Assembly (NCBI GenBank): GCA_900314655.1
Contig: OMWC01000017.1
Coordinates: forward strand, 1-64,000
DNA: 64,000 nucleotides
Direction of reading: 5' to 3'
From: an uncultured Prevotellaceae bacterium
GTDB taxonomy: Bacteria > Bacteroidota > Bacteroidia > Bacteroidales > Bacteroidaceae
Part shown: positions 33,644 to 41,900 of the stretch, in pieces
Layout of the letters: the number at the start of each line of letters is the position of its first letter
How positions within the stretch are numbered: the stretch's first letter is position 1
Notes under the pieces: model-generated
Seen by the model: the letters and a program-made list of their open reading frames with translations, nothing else
What the model was told of the DNA's origin: nothing
The model's database searches: none
Made by a program: the position numbers and the translations under genes

Positions 33644-34813
33644 ATGGAATCAATAAAAATATACGTTGAAGACTTGCTTTCGATGACCGGACTCACGGGA
33701 ACCATTATTCCCGTGTTGCGCTATGTGTCAATGGTCCTGATGGCCGTGCTGCTGGCATGGCTTAGTGACTGGCTCTGCCGTAGGCTGTTTGTACCCTTGG
33801 TCCTGAAACTCACGGCCAAGACCGAGTTTGACTGGGATGACAAACTGTTCAACCGCAGCGTGCTCGTGTCGGCCTGCCATATCGTGCCCGCCATCGTCAT
33901 CTGGCAGCTGCTCCCCCTGGTGTTCTATCAGTATCCCGTCGTGTTCGACATACTGAAACGCCTTACAGGTATCTATATCACCGTGATGACTACACGCACG
34001 CTAGTCTGCTTCATCAATGCCTTTCAGGGTTTTGAGAGCGAAGGCCGGCGCAGCAATATGGAGCAGTATGCGCGTTCGTTCTCCAGTGTGGTGAAAATCA
34101 TTTTGCTGTTTCTGGCGACCATCGTCGTTATAGCCATTATTTTCAACAAAAATCCGCTGACGCTCATTGCCGGACTGGGAGCCATGTCGGCTGTCCTCTT
34201 GTTGGTCTTTCAGGACAGCATCACGGGACTGGTGGCTGGCATCCGTCTCACATCCAACGATATGCTCCGCAAGGGCGACTGGATAACGGTTGAGAAGGCC
34301 GGTGTGAACGGCAATGTGGAAGATATGACGCTCACCACCGTGAAGGTGCGCAACTTTGACAACACCATCGTCACCATTTCGCCCAAGACGCTCATCAACG
34401 AGTCTTTCCAGAATTGGAAAGGAATGCAGGAGAGCGAAGGGCGGAGGGTGAATCGCCGAGTGTCTTACGATGTGCATTCGGTGAGGATTATTGACGAAGC
34501 CCTGCGCCAGCATCTGATCGACAAAGGCTATTTCAAGGAAACTGAACTGGAGGGACGTGAAGTAAACCTCACGCTCTTCCGCCGTTATATGGAACGCTAC
34601 ATTGCGTCCCGCGAGGACGTGAATGAGCAGATGACACATTTCGTCACAGAGGATGAGGCCGGAGCTAATGGCATCCCCGTGGAGTTCTATTTCTTCCTGA
34701 AGCATAAGAAGTGGGAAGATTATGAGCACCACATGAGCGACATTTTCGACATCATCTACGCCACCTCGAACGAGTTCGGACTTTCTGTCCATCAGTATTT
34801 CCCGAAAAACTGA
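33644..34813 (+). CDS. MscS-family mechanosensitive channel (YbdG-like)
   Basis: The 389-residue protein has about five N-terminal transmembrane helices. The pore helix carries GLGAMSAVLLLVFQDSITGLVAGI, the MscS TM3b region, followed by the beta domain (GDWITVEKAGVNGNVEDMTLTTVKVRNFDN). The C-terminal part has an insert like that of the YbdG/Ynai-sized members. It opens under membrane tension to release solutes on hypo-osmotic shock. It is in line with dacB and mutY. A GAAACCTGAAACATGG microrepeat surrounds its start codon. Confidence 0.9.
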   Translation: MESIKIYVEDLLSMTGLTGTIIPVLRYVSMVLMAVLLAWLSDWLCRRLFVPLVLKLTAKTEFDWDDKLFNRSVLVSACHIVPAIVIWQLLPLVFYQYPVVFDILKRLTGIYITVMTTRTLVCFINAFQGFESEGRRSNMEQYARSFSSVVKIILLFLATIVVIAIIFNKNPLTLIAGLGAMSAVLLLVFQDSITGLVAGIRLTSNDMLRKGDWITVEKAGVNGNVEDMTLTTVKVRNFDNTIVTISPKTLINESFQNWKGMQESEGRRVNRRVSYDVHSVRIIDEALRQHLIDKGYFKETELEGREVNLTLFRRYMERYIASREDVNEQMTHFVTEDEAGANGIPVEFYFFLKHKKWEDYEHHMSDIFDIIYATSNEFGLSVHQYFPKN

Positions 34814-34875
34814 AACCTGTCATCGTGTTCTCCAGAAAACGCTTTCAGCAAATATGAATGAAAGAAACCTGAAAC

Positions 34876-35928
34876 TTGAAACCTGAAACCTTCTCTCATA
34901 TTCTTTTGGAATGGTTTCGTGAGAATGGCAGGCAGTTGCCATGGCGCGAAACCACCGATCCTTATGCCATCTGGCTTTCGGAGATCATCCTCCAGCAGAC
35001 GCGCATAGAGCAAGGCCGACCTTATTGGGAGCGGTTTATGAGTCGCTGGCCACGGGTGGAAGACCTGGCTGCCGCCACGGAGGATGAAGTGCTGCGTGAG
35101 TGGCAGGGGCTGGGCTATTACAGCCGTGCCCGCAATCTTCACCATGCAGCCAGACAGGTGGTGGCTCTTGGCAGGTTTCCCGATACGCTGGAAGAAATCA
35201 AACGACTGAAAGGTGTAGGCGACTATACGGCCGCAGCCATTGCCTCCTTTGCCTTCGGCATTCCCGCCGCCGTGGTTGATGGCAATGTGTATCGTGTGCT
35301 TTCCCGTTATTACGGCATCGAGACACCCATTAACTCCACGGAGGGTAAGAAGGAATTTGCCGCTTTGGCTGATAGTATCTTCCCGAAGGAGGGAGGTACG
35401 ACGGGAGCTTCCTTCAATCAGGCCATCATGGATTTCGGTGCTATCCAGTGTACGCCTCAGTCGCCGCATTGCCTAATTTGTCCATTGATGGAGAGTTGTG
35501 AAGCGCTTCGCACGGGCAGGGTAGGGCAGTTGCCTGTCAAGTTGAAGACTGTGAAGATTCGTGAGCGCCGACTGGTCTATACCTATATTAGATGTAAAGG
35601 CTGTATAGCAATTCACCGCCGCGGTGCCGGTGACATCTGGCAAGGATTGTGGGAACCCTTTGTCAGTGAAAAGGCACCCTTTTTTGATTCTTCACACTTC
35701 ACTCCATTCCCGACCGAAGGGCACCTATCCGTAGCCTTTCACTCATCACTTATTAGGCAGAACGTCCGCCACGTACTCACCCATCAGGTGATTCTGGCCG
35801 ATTTCTATCTGCTGGAGACCGAAGAGCGCCCTGTGCTTCCTGAAGACTATATCTGGATTCAGGAGTCCGATTTCGATGACTATGCCAAACCCCGGCTCGT
35901 GGAAATCTTGCTGGAGTTGCTGCCTTGA
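34876..35928 (+). CDS. mutY: A/G-specific adenine DNA glycosylase
   Basis: The 350-residue glycosylase removes adenine mispaired with 8-oxoguanine. It has catalytic Glu36 in LSEIILQQTR, the helix-hairpin-helix LKGVGDYTAAAI, catalytic Asp135 in VVDGNVYRVLSR, and an iron-sulfur cluster loop C192-X6-C199-X2-C202-X5-C208. A Nudix-like domain follows. The only in-frame start that keeps the N-terminus is TTG at 34876, supplied by a CCTGAAACTTGAAACC spacer repeat; a stop lies two codons upstream in this frame. Residues about 270-290 also contain a CACTTCACTCC repeat. No ATG precedes the conserved LEWFRENGRQLPW. Confidence 0.93.
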   Translation: MKPETFSHILLEWFRENGRQLPWRETTDPYAIWLSEIILQQTRIEQGRPYWERFMSRWPRVEDLAAATEDEVLREWQGLGYYSRARNLHHAARQVVALGRFPDTLEEIKRLKGVGDYTAAAIASFAFGIPAAVVDGNVYRVLSRYYGIETPINSTEGKKEFAALADSIFPKEGGTTGASFNQAIMDFGAIQCTPQSPHCLICPLMESCEALRTGRVGQLPVKLKTVKIRERRLVYTYIRCKGCIAIHRRGAGDIWQGLWEPFVSEKAPFFDSSHFTPFPTEGHLSVAFHSSLIRQNVRHVLTHQVILADFYLLETEERPVLPEDYIWIQESDFDDYAKPRLVEILLELLP

Positions 35929-35952
35929 TGGAAAAAAGAGTGGATTCAAGTC

Positions 35953-35981
35953 TTTGGGCTGACATATTTTTTGTAATTTTG
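35953..35981 (+). promoter_or_regulatory. Promoter of the BASS transporter gene
   Basis: TTTG (35953-35956), a 17-bp spacer (a little short) and TAATTTTG (35974-35981), 20 bp upstream of the ATG. Confidence 0.6.
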
Positions 35982-36001
35982 CACGCGAAAAAGACAAAGA
36001 T

Positions 36002-36943
36002 ATGAAAAAAATATGCGATTTCATTTCCCGTTGGATGGGGGCACTGGTGCTCCTGACAGCGGTGTTTGCGTTGTTGTTTCCCGAAGTTTTTGGGGCGTTG
36101 AAGCCCACACTGATCAACCCGCTTTTGGGCGTGGTGATGTTCGGCATGGGACTGACTTTGAAGCTGGAGGATTTCAAGGTTGTGTTTAGTCGCCCTAAGG
36201 ACGTAATCATTGGCTGTCTGGCTCAGTTCATCGTGATGCCTCTGCTGGCGTGGTTGCTGGCCCGGGGGTTCTCGCTGAGTGATGAACTGGCGCTGGGTGT
36301 GGTTCTGGTGGGGTGTTGTCCTGGTGGTACGGCCTCTAACGTGATTACCTATCTGGCCAAGGGCGACCTGGCTTTGTCTGTTGGCATGACGGGCGTTTCT
36401 ACGCTGTTGGCTCCGCTGCTCACGCCGTTCCTAACGTGGCTGCTTGTGGGGCAACATGTCAACGTAGATATGGTAAGCATGTTCCTGAGTATTCTTTGGG
36501 TGGTCATTCTGCCCATTGTGGCAGGTCTGCTCTTCCGCAGCCTACTGCCTAAGTTCACCGAGTCGGCTGTGGCCTATCTCCCAGCCTTGTCGTCGCTGGC
36601 CATCGCGTTTATTGTAGCCATCGTCGTCTCAGCCAATTCGGCCAAGCTGATGGTGGGCGGCTGGCTCATCATCCTGGTGGTGATGCTGCATAATCTGTGC
36701 GGTCTCCTCTTAGGCTATGGCGTTGCACGGATGCTGGGACTCGAACTAAAGAAACGTGTGGCCATCTCGATAGAGGTGGGCATGCAGAATTCCGGCCTCG
36801 CATCGAGTCTGGCCACGCTTCATTTTGCGGCTTATCCGATGGCCACGATTCCCGGAGCGCTGTTCAGCGTGTGGCACAACATCTCGGGAGCTGTCATGGC
36901 TAAGGTTTATTCAGCAGTTCAGCAACGCGCGAAAGCTGATTAG
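36002..36943 (+). CDS. Bile acid:sodium symporter (BASS) family transporter
   Basis: The 313-residue membrane protein has nine to ten hydrophobic helices and the BASS hallmarks: NPLLGVVMFGMGLTLKLEDF, the first crossover VGCCPGGTASNVITYLAKGD, and the second IEVGMQNSGLASSLA. BASS proteins exchange Na+ with organic anions such as bile acids, pantothenate or pyruvate; the substrate here cannot be told. Its 3' end overlaps the 3' end of the aldo/keto reductase gene by 44 bp on the opposite strand. It has its own promoter. Confidence 0.9.
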   Translation: MKKICDFISRWMGALVLLTAVFALLFPEVFGALKPTLINPLLGVVMFGMGLTLKLEDFKVVFSRPKDVIIGCLAQFIVMPLLAWLLARGFSLSDELALGVVLVGCCPGGTASNVITYLAKGDLALSVGMTGVSTLLAPLLTPFLTWLLVGQHVNVDMVSMFLSILWVVILPIVAGLLFRSLLPKFTESAVAYLPALSSLAIAFIVAIVVSANSAKLMVGGWLIILVVMLHNLCGLLLGYGVARMLGLELKKRVAISIEVGMQNSGLASSLATLHFAAYPMATIPGALFSVWHNISGAVMAKVYSAVQQRAKAD

Positions 36944-38279
36944 GAATACGTATTTGCTGCGGACATTTGGGTAGGCATTCCTCGCAGTCCATACACTTTG
37001 TAGCCCAGGCTTCGGTCTTCAGTGTCTGCTCATAGCCCTGTTGGTATTTCAGCAGCCGTCCGGCATAGTCTGGCGATGACTTTGAGGGCAATGGCAACAG
37101 TTTCTCGGTGACGGCATTGTTGTAGTAACCGAAGTTGCCGGGAATGTCCACACCGTAGGGGCAAGGCATACAATAGCCGCAGGCCGTGCAGGGCACCACG
37201 GGGAATCCCGCCATCTGGTCAGCAATACGTTCTAGCATTTCTTTCTCTTTCTCAGAACAGGGATCGAGGGGCGAGAAGGTATTCACGTTTTCTTCCAGCA
37301 CCTCCATGGTAGTCATGCCGCTGAGGGCGACGAGAATGTTGGGCAGCGTGCCCACCCATCGGAAAGCCCACGAGGCGGGAGTGGCCTCTGGCCGTTCGGC
37401 CTTTAGCTGCTCGGCAATCTCTTCGGGCACTTTGGCCAGTCGTCCGCCCAGCAGCGGTTCCATCACCACGGCTTGAATGCCCAGTTTCTCCAGTTTGTTG
37501 TAGAGATATTCGGCGTCGGCATCGTGGCGGCGTCCGCCCTTCGTTGAGGCGTGGCGCCAGTCCAGATAGTTCAGTTCTATCTGCACGAAGTCCCACTGAT
37601 ATTCGTCGTTGTGGTCGAGCAGCCAGTCGAAGGGCTCCACGTCGCCGTGGTAGGAGAATCCCAGGTTGCGTATTCGCCCGGCCTTTCGCTCGGCGAGCAG
37701 GAAGTCGAGCAGTCCGTTATCGAGGAATCGTCCGCGCAGCGTGTCCATTCCTCCTCCGCCGATGGAGTGTAGCAGATAGTAGTCGATGTAATCTACCTGC
37801 AGTTTCTTGAACGAGGTCTCATACATTTCCTTGGCCTTGTCGAAGTCCCAGAGCCGTTGGTTTTGGTTCGACATCTTGGTGGCAATCATATATTTATCGC
37901 GCGGATGACGGCTCAGGGCGATGCCGGTGGCCACTTCCGACTGTCCGCGACCATACACCGGGGCGGTGTCGAAATAGTTGATGCCGTGGGCGATGGCATA
38001 ATCCACTTCCTGGTTCACCATCTCCTGGTCTATCTGTCCGTCTTTCTGTGGTAGTCGCATCATGCCGTAGCCTAAAAGAGAGACCTTGTCACCGCTGTGG
38101 CGGTTGATGCGATAAGTCATGCGGTTATCGACATTGCCAGGAACCTGAGGCTTATCTTCCATTTTGCGTGCAAAAGAGGTGAGAGGTTCCAGTCCCATCA
38201 ATGCTGCCGCTGAGAAAGTGCCGATGCCGAGACGCTTGAGAAATTCTCGTCTTGAGAGTTCGTTGCCTTTCTTATCCAT
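36900..38279 (-). CDS. Exported aldo/keto reductase with two 4Fe-4S clusters
   Basis: The 459-residue protein starts with a twin-arginine-type leader (SRREFLK at 9-15, then a hydrophobic stretch GTFSAAALMGLEPL), suggesting export in the folded state. The aldo/keto reductase barrel follows (NYFDTAPVYGRGQSE, FSYHGDVEPF). The C-terminal ferredoxin part has CTACGYCMPCPYGV and CMDCEECLPKCPQ, which supply two clusters. Such proteins occur in Bacteroidetes as redox enzymes with unknown substrates. The SDR gene lies 21 bp upstream and probably shares the transcript. Confidence 0.9.
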   Translation of the reverse strand: MDKKGNELSRREFLKRLGIGTFSAAALMGLEPLTSFARKMEDKPQVPGNVDNRMTYRINRHSGDKVSLLGYGMMRLPQKDGQIDQEMVNQEVDYAIAHGINYFDTAPVYGRGQSEVATGIALSRHPRDKYMIATKMSNQNQRLWDFDKAKEMYETSFKKLQVDYIDYYLLHSIGGGGMDTLRGRFLDNGLLDFLLAERKAGRIRNLGFSYHGDVEPFDWLLDHNDEYQWDFVQIELNYLDWRHASTKGGRRHDADAEYLYNKLEKLGIQAVVMEPLLGGRLAKVPEEIAEQLKAERPEATPASWAFRWVGTLPNILVALSGMTTMEVLEENVNTFSPLDPCSEKEKEMLERIADQMAGFPVVPCTACGYCMPCPYGVDIPGNFGYYNNAVTEKLLPLPSKSSPDYAGRLLKYQQGYEQTLKTEAWATKCMDCEECLPKCPQQIRIPNQLSRVAELLNKP

Positions 38280-38300
38280 AATATTTTTGAGTTTGTGAGT

Positions 38301-39032
38301 TTATGAGATGTTGAGCCGCCGCCAAAGCCAGCGAGGAATGAGCCGCCAGAGGGGAGTAAGGATGCGGTAACGCCAATCGAGCACGTGAACGTGCTTCCGT
38401 CTGAGAACGGCTCTCACGATTTCTTCTGCCGCGTGTTCAGTATCCATCAGCATCGGGTAGTGAGGCTGTTCGCCGAGTAGCGGAGTGGCTACGAATCCTG
38501 GTCGTATGTCGGTAATGCGGATATTGAGGTGGCGCATGGCCGACTGCTGTTCCAAAGCCTCCAGGTAGCAGTTCTGGAAAGCCTTCGTGGCACTATACGA
38601 CGGAGCTGCTCCGAGTCCCTTCGTGCCGGCAATGCTGCTGATGGCGGCAATGTGTCCACCACCGTTCGCGGCCATGTAGTTATACATGGTAGTGATGCAG
38701 CGGGTGAACCCTGTGCCGTTGGTTTCCACGGTGTTCATCTCGATATCTTGCTGCAACTCCAAGTTCTGTTTGCCGATGCCTGAAACGTGGAAATAGAGGT
38801 CGATGCCACCCATTTGCTCTACCAATTGCAATAGCTGTTCACCGGCCTTTGCGTCGTTCACGTCGATGCTGCCCGTGACCACCTGTCCGGAATATTTCTC
38901 CTTCAGGGGAATCAGAAGCTCTTCTCTGCGTGCAGCAACGCCGAGCATCCATCCCTTCTCCAAAAGGATTTCGGCAATGCGATGGCCTAAGCCCGACGAG
39001 GCTCCCATAATGATTCCGCGCTTTGTTTTCAT
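38301..39032 (-). CDS. Short-chain dehydrogenase/reductase (SDR)
   Basis: The 243-residue protein is a classical SDR with GASSGLG (10-16), the NVSG-like FHVSG (about 82-85), catalytic Ser132/133 in ISSIAG and Y146/K150 in YSATK. The C-terminal DWRYRILTPLWRLIPRWLW is basic and aromatic, so it may touch the membrane. The substrate is not evident. It is upstream of the Fe-S aldo/keto reductase and both are driven from one promoter at 39064-39093, consistent with a two-step redox transformation. Confidence 0.9.
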   Translation of the reverse strand: MKTKRGIIMGASSGLGHRIAEILLEKGWMLGVAARREELLIPLKEKYSGQVVTGSIDVNDAKAGEQLLQLVEQMGGIDLYFHVSGIGKQNLELQQDIEMNTVETNGTGFTRCITTMYNYMAANGGGHIAAISSIAGTKGLGAAPSYSATKAFQNCYLEALEQQSAMRHLNIRITDIRPGFVATPLLGEQPHYPMLMDTEHAAEEIVRAVLRRKHVHVLDWRYRILTPLWRLIPRWLWRRLNIS

Positions 39033-39063
39033 GATGTTACGGGTGGTTTGATACTTCCGTGGC

Positions 39064-39093
39064 CAAAGTTACGAATTTTAAATGACACGGCAA
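39064..39093 (-). promoter_or_regulatory. Promoter of the SDR/aldo-keto reductase pair
   Basis: On the minus strand TTG (39093-39091), a 19-bp spacer and TAACTTTG (39071-39064), 32 bp upstream of the SDR start. Confidence 0.75.
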
Positions 39094-39148
39094 TGCTATT
39101 TGTGAGGATTTTTTTTCTCTATCTCACGGTTTATTCGGTTTTTTGTCT

Positions 39149-39156
39149 TATCTTTG
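39149..39156 (+). promoter_or_regulatory. -7 box that fixes the start of the TPR-like gene
   Basis: TATCTTTG at 39149-39156. A TTG codon inside it (39154) would extend the downstream frame, but it lies within the promoter, so the ATG at 39196 is preferred. Confidence 0.6.
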
Positions 39157-39195
39157 TATTCCAGATTTAAAAGATGCGGAAATAGAGAAAACAAG

Positions 39196-39750
39196 ATGGA
39201 AGTAAAAGATATTTTTGAACTGAGGAAACAAGGACGAATCGAAGAGGCCTATGAGGCCATCCGTCCGATGTATGCCGCCCATCAGGGACACTACACCACG
39301 ATAGCCATGTTCTGGACGGCAAGCGATGTGCTGAAACTGCGCGTCAGCCAGAACCGTGTGGACGAGGCGACGAAGATTTTCCAGGCTTTGTGCCGGTTGT
39401 ATCCCAACTTAGACGACAAGGACAGGCGCGGCAATTCGGCCATGCTGCGGCATGCGCTAAGATTAAAGCGTGGAATGGGTGACGGATTTTCAATGATTGA
39501 TTTTCTGTCATCATGGGGATTTGATACGCTTTCACCAGCCGACTGGATGGTAGAAAAGAATGAGGAACGGGTGTTCCCATCTACGGCCCAACGGCTTTTG
39601 GATAGTGTGATCTATGAGTTGAAACAGCAACCTTCGCCCGAACAGGCCTTGAAGGTTGTGCCCATTCTGAGAGCCGCTTTGGCACATGATGCACAGGATG
39701 TCCGGCACTTGCAGTTGAAGGAACTGGTCAGTAAAATCGGGAAAGGTTAA
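39196..39750 (+). CDS. Helical, TPR-like protein of unknown function
   Basis: The protein has 184 residues from the ATG at 39196 (MEVKDIFELRKQG). The N-terminal half has paired helices like tetratricopeptide repeats (RIEEAYEAIRPMYAAHQ, RVDEATKIFQALCRLYP). The second half has a SWGFDTLSPADW segment and another helix pair. Small proteins of this type are conserved in Bacteroidales, and I cannot assign a function. It overlaps the end of the MGMT-like gene by 4 bp, tail to tail. No neighbour suggests a pathway. Confidence 0.75.
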   Translation: MEVKDIFELRKQGRIEEAYEAIRPMYAAHQGHYTTIAMFWTASDVLKLRVSQNRVDEATKIFQALCRLYPNLDDKDRRGNSAMLRHALRLKRGMGDGFSMIDFLSSWGFDTLSPADWMVEKNEERVFPSTAQRLLDSVIYELKQQPSPEQALKVVPILRAALAHDAQDVRHLQLKELVSKIGKG

Positions 39751-40085
39751 TCTATCGGAGGTTCCCAAAGATTACACTGCATGTCCACATGGCCGTTGGC
39801 TTTGAACGTAACGCCTTCAGCTTCTAAAAGTTCGCGCTGCCGAAGCCATCCGGGAGCCGTGCGGCCTGCGGCATTCACTACACGGTGGCAGGGTAGGGAT
39901 GCACATTCGGGCGTATAACGGAGCGTGCGGCCTACCATCCGCGAATGACTTGGCCATCCGGCCAGGGTGGCAATAAGTCCGTAGGTGGTGACTTTCCCGC
40001 AGGGAATCTGGCCTACGATATTCACCACGGCCTCGCGGAACAGTCGCGCCTCTTCGGCATTCATCTTGTCAACATAGTCCTTCAT
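39747..40085 (-). CDS. MGMT-family DNA alkyltransferase-like protein with active-site Cys
   Basis: The 112-residue protein equals the C-terminal DNA-binding domain of O6-alkylguanine-DNA alkyltransferase: GQIPCGKVTTYGLIA, SRMVGRTLR and the active-site loop LPCHRVVNAAGR (C66). Short members of the family (ATL proteins) usually replace this cysteine by Trp or Ala, whereas it is retained here. It may therefore still accept alkyl groups from DNA, or act as an ATL that flags lesions for excision repair. The conserved downstream Glu of the EGV motif is present (EGVTF). It overlaps galM by 4 bp (ATGA), which means coupled translation. Confidence 0.85.
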   Translation of the reverse strand: MKDYVDKMNAEEARLFREAVVNIVGQIPCGKVTTYGLIATLAGWPSHSRMVGRTLRYTPECASLPCHRVVNAAGRTAPGWLRQRELLEAEGVTFKANGHVDMQCNLWEPPID

Positions 40086-41197
40086 GGGCGGAATTCATAG
40101 ACGGTGGTGGAACGCCAGGTTTCACCGGGACGGAGCGCGGTGGAAGGAAACTCCGGATGGTTGGGACTGTCGGCCAGGTGCATGGCCTCAAAACAGATGG
40201 CAGAGCGGCGGGGATAGGCAATGCCCTGCTTGCCCTTCTGGTTGCCTTTCAGTCCGTTGGCCGTATAGATATGGAGCGCAGGCTCGGTGGTATAGACGAG
40301 CATCTGGCGGCCGGCCTCACGGTCGGTGAGCGCGGCTTGCCGCAGGAGTTTTCCTTTGCGGTTTTTCAGGACGAAGGAATGGTCGTAGCCCTTGGTGACG
40401 TTCAGCTGTTCGTCGTCTTGGTCTATATCCTGTCCGATGGTTTTAGGCAATCTGAAATCGAAGGGCGTCCCTTTTATCTTGCGGAATCCTCCGTCGAGAT
40501 TCTTCTGTTTGTCGAAGGTGGCAATCTTCTTGCTGTTCACCATCAGTTCTTCGTGAAGTATGTCTTTTTCGGGATGACCGGAAATATTGAAGAACGAATG
40601 GTTGGAGATGTTCAGCACCGTGGGCTTGTCGGTGGTGGCTTCGTAGCTGAGCTTGAGGGCGTTTGCTGCTGTTAAGGTGTAGGTGAGGTTTACCGTGAGG
40701 TTGCCTGGGAATCCAGCCTCACCGTCAGGAGATAGATAGCGCAGGGTGAGCGACGAGTCCGTCTGGCTGACCACGTCCCATACCACATTGGCAAAGCCGG
40801 GCTTGCCGCCGTGCGAGATATTGCCCTTGCCAAAGCCTTGCAGCTGGTGTTCCTTGCCGTCGAGCACAAAGCGTGCTCCTTTTATCCGTCCGATATATCG
40901 GCCTACGGTGGCTCCGAAGTTCTGCTTCAGCGATATGTAGTCGTTGATGTTGTCGAAACCCAGCACCACATCCTCCATTCCCCGCTTTCCGGGAGCCATC
41001 AGCGAGACGAGCCTTGCACCGAAGTTGGTGATGCAGGCCTCCATGCCGTTCAGATTGGTAATGGTGTAAAGGGCGGTCTGCTTGCCGTTGACGTCTGCCA
41101 CGAAAGCCTCCGGTGAAAGTCCCGACTTCGTTTGTGCGGCCAGAGGCATACCGACAAGCAGCATCAGGATATGGATGATAAAAGTCTTTATTGTCAT
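40082..41197 (-). CDS. galM: Aldose 1-epimerase (mutarotase), exported
   Basis: From M18 of the longest frame the protein has 371 residues and a signal peptide (MTIKTFIIHILMLLVGMPLAAQ). It interconverts alpha and beta anomers of galactose or glucose. The substrate histidine regions are KGNISHGGKPGF and NISNHSFFNISG, and the catalytic Glu lies in AICFEAMHLADSPNHPEFPS. The upstream start (41248) is rejected because the -7 box at 41217-41224 lies downstream of it. The secretory signal indicates a periplasmic role next to glycan breakdown. The MGMT-like gene follows with a 4-bp overlap. Confidence 0.92.
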   Translation of the reverse strand: MTIKTFIIHILMLLVGMPLAAQTKSGLSPEAFVADVNGKQTALYTITNLNGMEACITNFGARLVSLMAPGKRGMEDVVLGFDNINDYISLKQNFGATVGRYIGRIKGARFVLDGKEHQLQGFGKGNISHGGKPGFANVVWDVVSQTDSSLTLRYLSPDGEAGFPGNLTVNLTYTLTAANALKLSYEATTDKPTVLNISNHSFFNISGHPEKDILHEELMVNSKKIATFDKQKNLDGGFRKIKGTPFDFRLPKTIGQDIDQDDEQLNVTKGYDHSFVLKNRKGKLLRQAALTDREAGRQMLVYTTEPALHIYTANGLKGNQKGKQGIAYPRRSAICFEAMHLADSPNHPEFPSTALRPGETWRSTTVYEFRP

Positions 41198-41216
41198 AAC
41201 AGATTGTATTTGTGCG

Positions 41217-41247
41217 CAAAGATATGGATTTTTCTTGAATAAAGACA
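41217..41247 (-). promoter_or_regulatory. Promoter of galM
   Basis: On the minus strand TTG (41247-41245), a 20-bp spacer and TATCTTTG (41224-41217), 19 bp upstream of the chosen galM start. Confidence 0.75.
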
Positions 41248-41268
41248 AGCGTTTTGGATTTTTATGAT

Positions 41269-41276
41269 TAATTTTG
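41269..41276 (+). promoter_or_regulatory. -7 box of xpt
   Basis: TAATTTTG, 23 bp upstream of the ATG at 41300. An earlier ATG at 41264 lies just in front of the box and would not be transcribed. The -33 element is unclear because the divergent galM promoter occupies this stretch. Confidence 0.55.
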
Positions 41277-41299
41277 CAGTATCATTTAAGCAGACAGTC

Positions 41300-41869
41300 A
41301 TGGAATTATTGAAAGCGCGTATCATGCAGGATGGCAAGTGCTATCCCGGCGGCATCCTGAAAGTGGACAGTTTTATCAATCATCAGATGGACTCCGACCT
41401 GATGATGGAGATTGCCAAGGAGTTTATCCGTCTTTTCAAGGATAAACCCATCAACAAGGTGGTTACGATCGAGGCATCGGGAATTGCTCCTGCCATCTTT
41501 GTGGGCTATCTGATGCATTTGCCCGTGGTGTTTGTCAAGAAGAAACAGCCCAAGACGATGGACAAGATGCTGGCCACGACGGTTCATTCGTTTACCAAGG
41601 ACCGCGACTATTCGGTGTGTATTTCTGCGGATTATCTGACGAAAGACGACCATGTGTTGTTCATCGACGACTTCCTTGCCTATGGCAATGCCGCCAAGGG
41701 CGTGATAGACCTTTGCCGGCAGGCCGGAGCCACCATTGAGGGGATGGGCTTCATCATCGAGAAGGCTTTCCAGCACGGTGGCGATTTCCTTCGTTCACAG
41801 GGTATCTGTTATGAGGCTTTGGCCACGGTGGAAAGTTTGGATAACTGTGAGATCAAGTTGAGAGATTAA
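41300..41869 (+). CDS. xpt: Xanthine phosphoribosyltransferase
   Basis: The 189-residue protein (from [18 protein letters not shown]) matches Xpt in both length and sequence. It converts xanthine and PRPP to XMP in purine salvage. The PRPP loop is in [16 protein letters not shown], and the purine-specificity region is [18 protein letters not shown]. Twelve additional residues are possible from an ATG at 41264, but the predicted promoter lies after it and the family begins at the chosen Met. It is monocistronic. No purine riboswitch is visible upstream; the leader is short. Confidence 0.95.
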   Translation: MELLKARIMQDGKCYPGGILKVDSFINHQMDSDLMMEIAKEFIRLFKDKPINKVVTIEASGIAPAIFVGYLMHLPVVFVKKKQPKTMDKMLATTVHSFTKDRDYSVCISADYLTKDDHVLFIDDFLAYGNAAKGVIDLCRQAGATIEGMGFIIEKAFQHGGDFLRSQGICYEALATVESLDNCEIKLRD

Positions 41870-41900
41870 TACCTTGTGGGAGACATTATCCTCTGTTGAT

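Noticed and set aside
34001..34792. 263-residue frame antisense to the mscS-like gene
   Set aside because: The plus-strand channel gene is clear; the antisense frame shows His/Asp-rich shadow composition only.
39747..40085. Strict ATL protein (Trp in place of Cys)
   Set aside because: The active-site loop reads PCHRV, so the cysteine is present.
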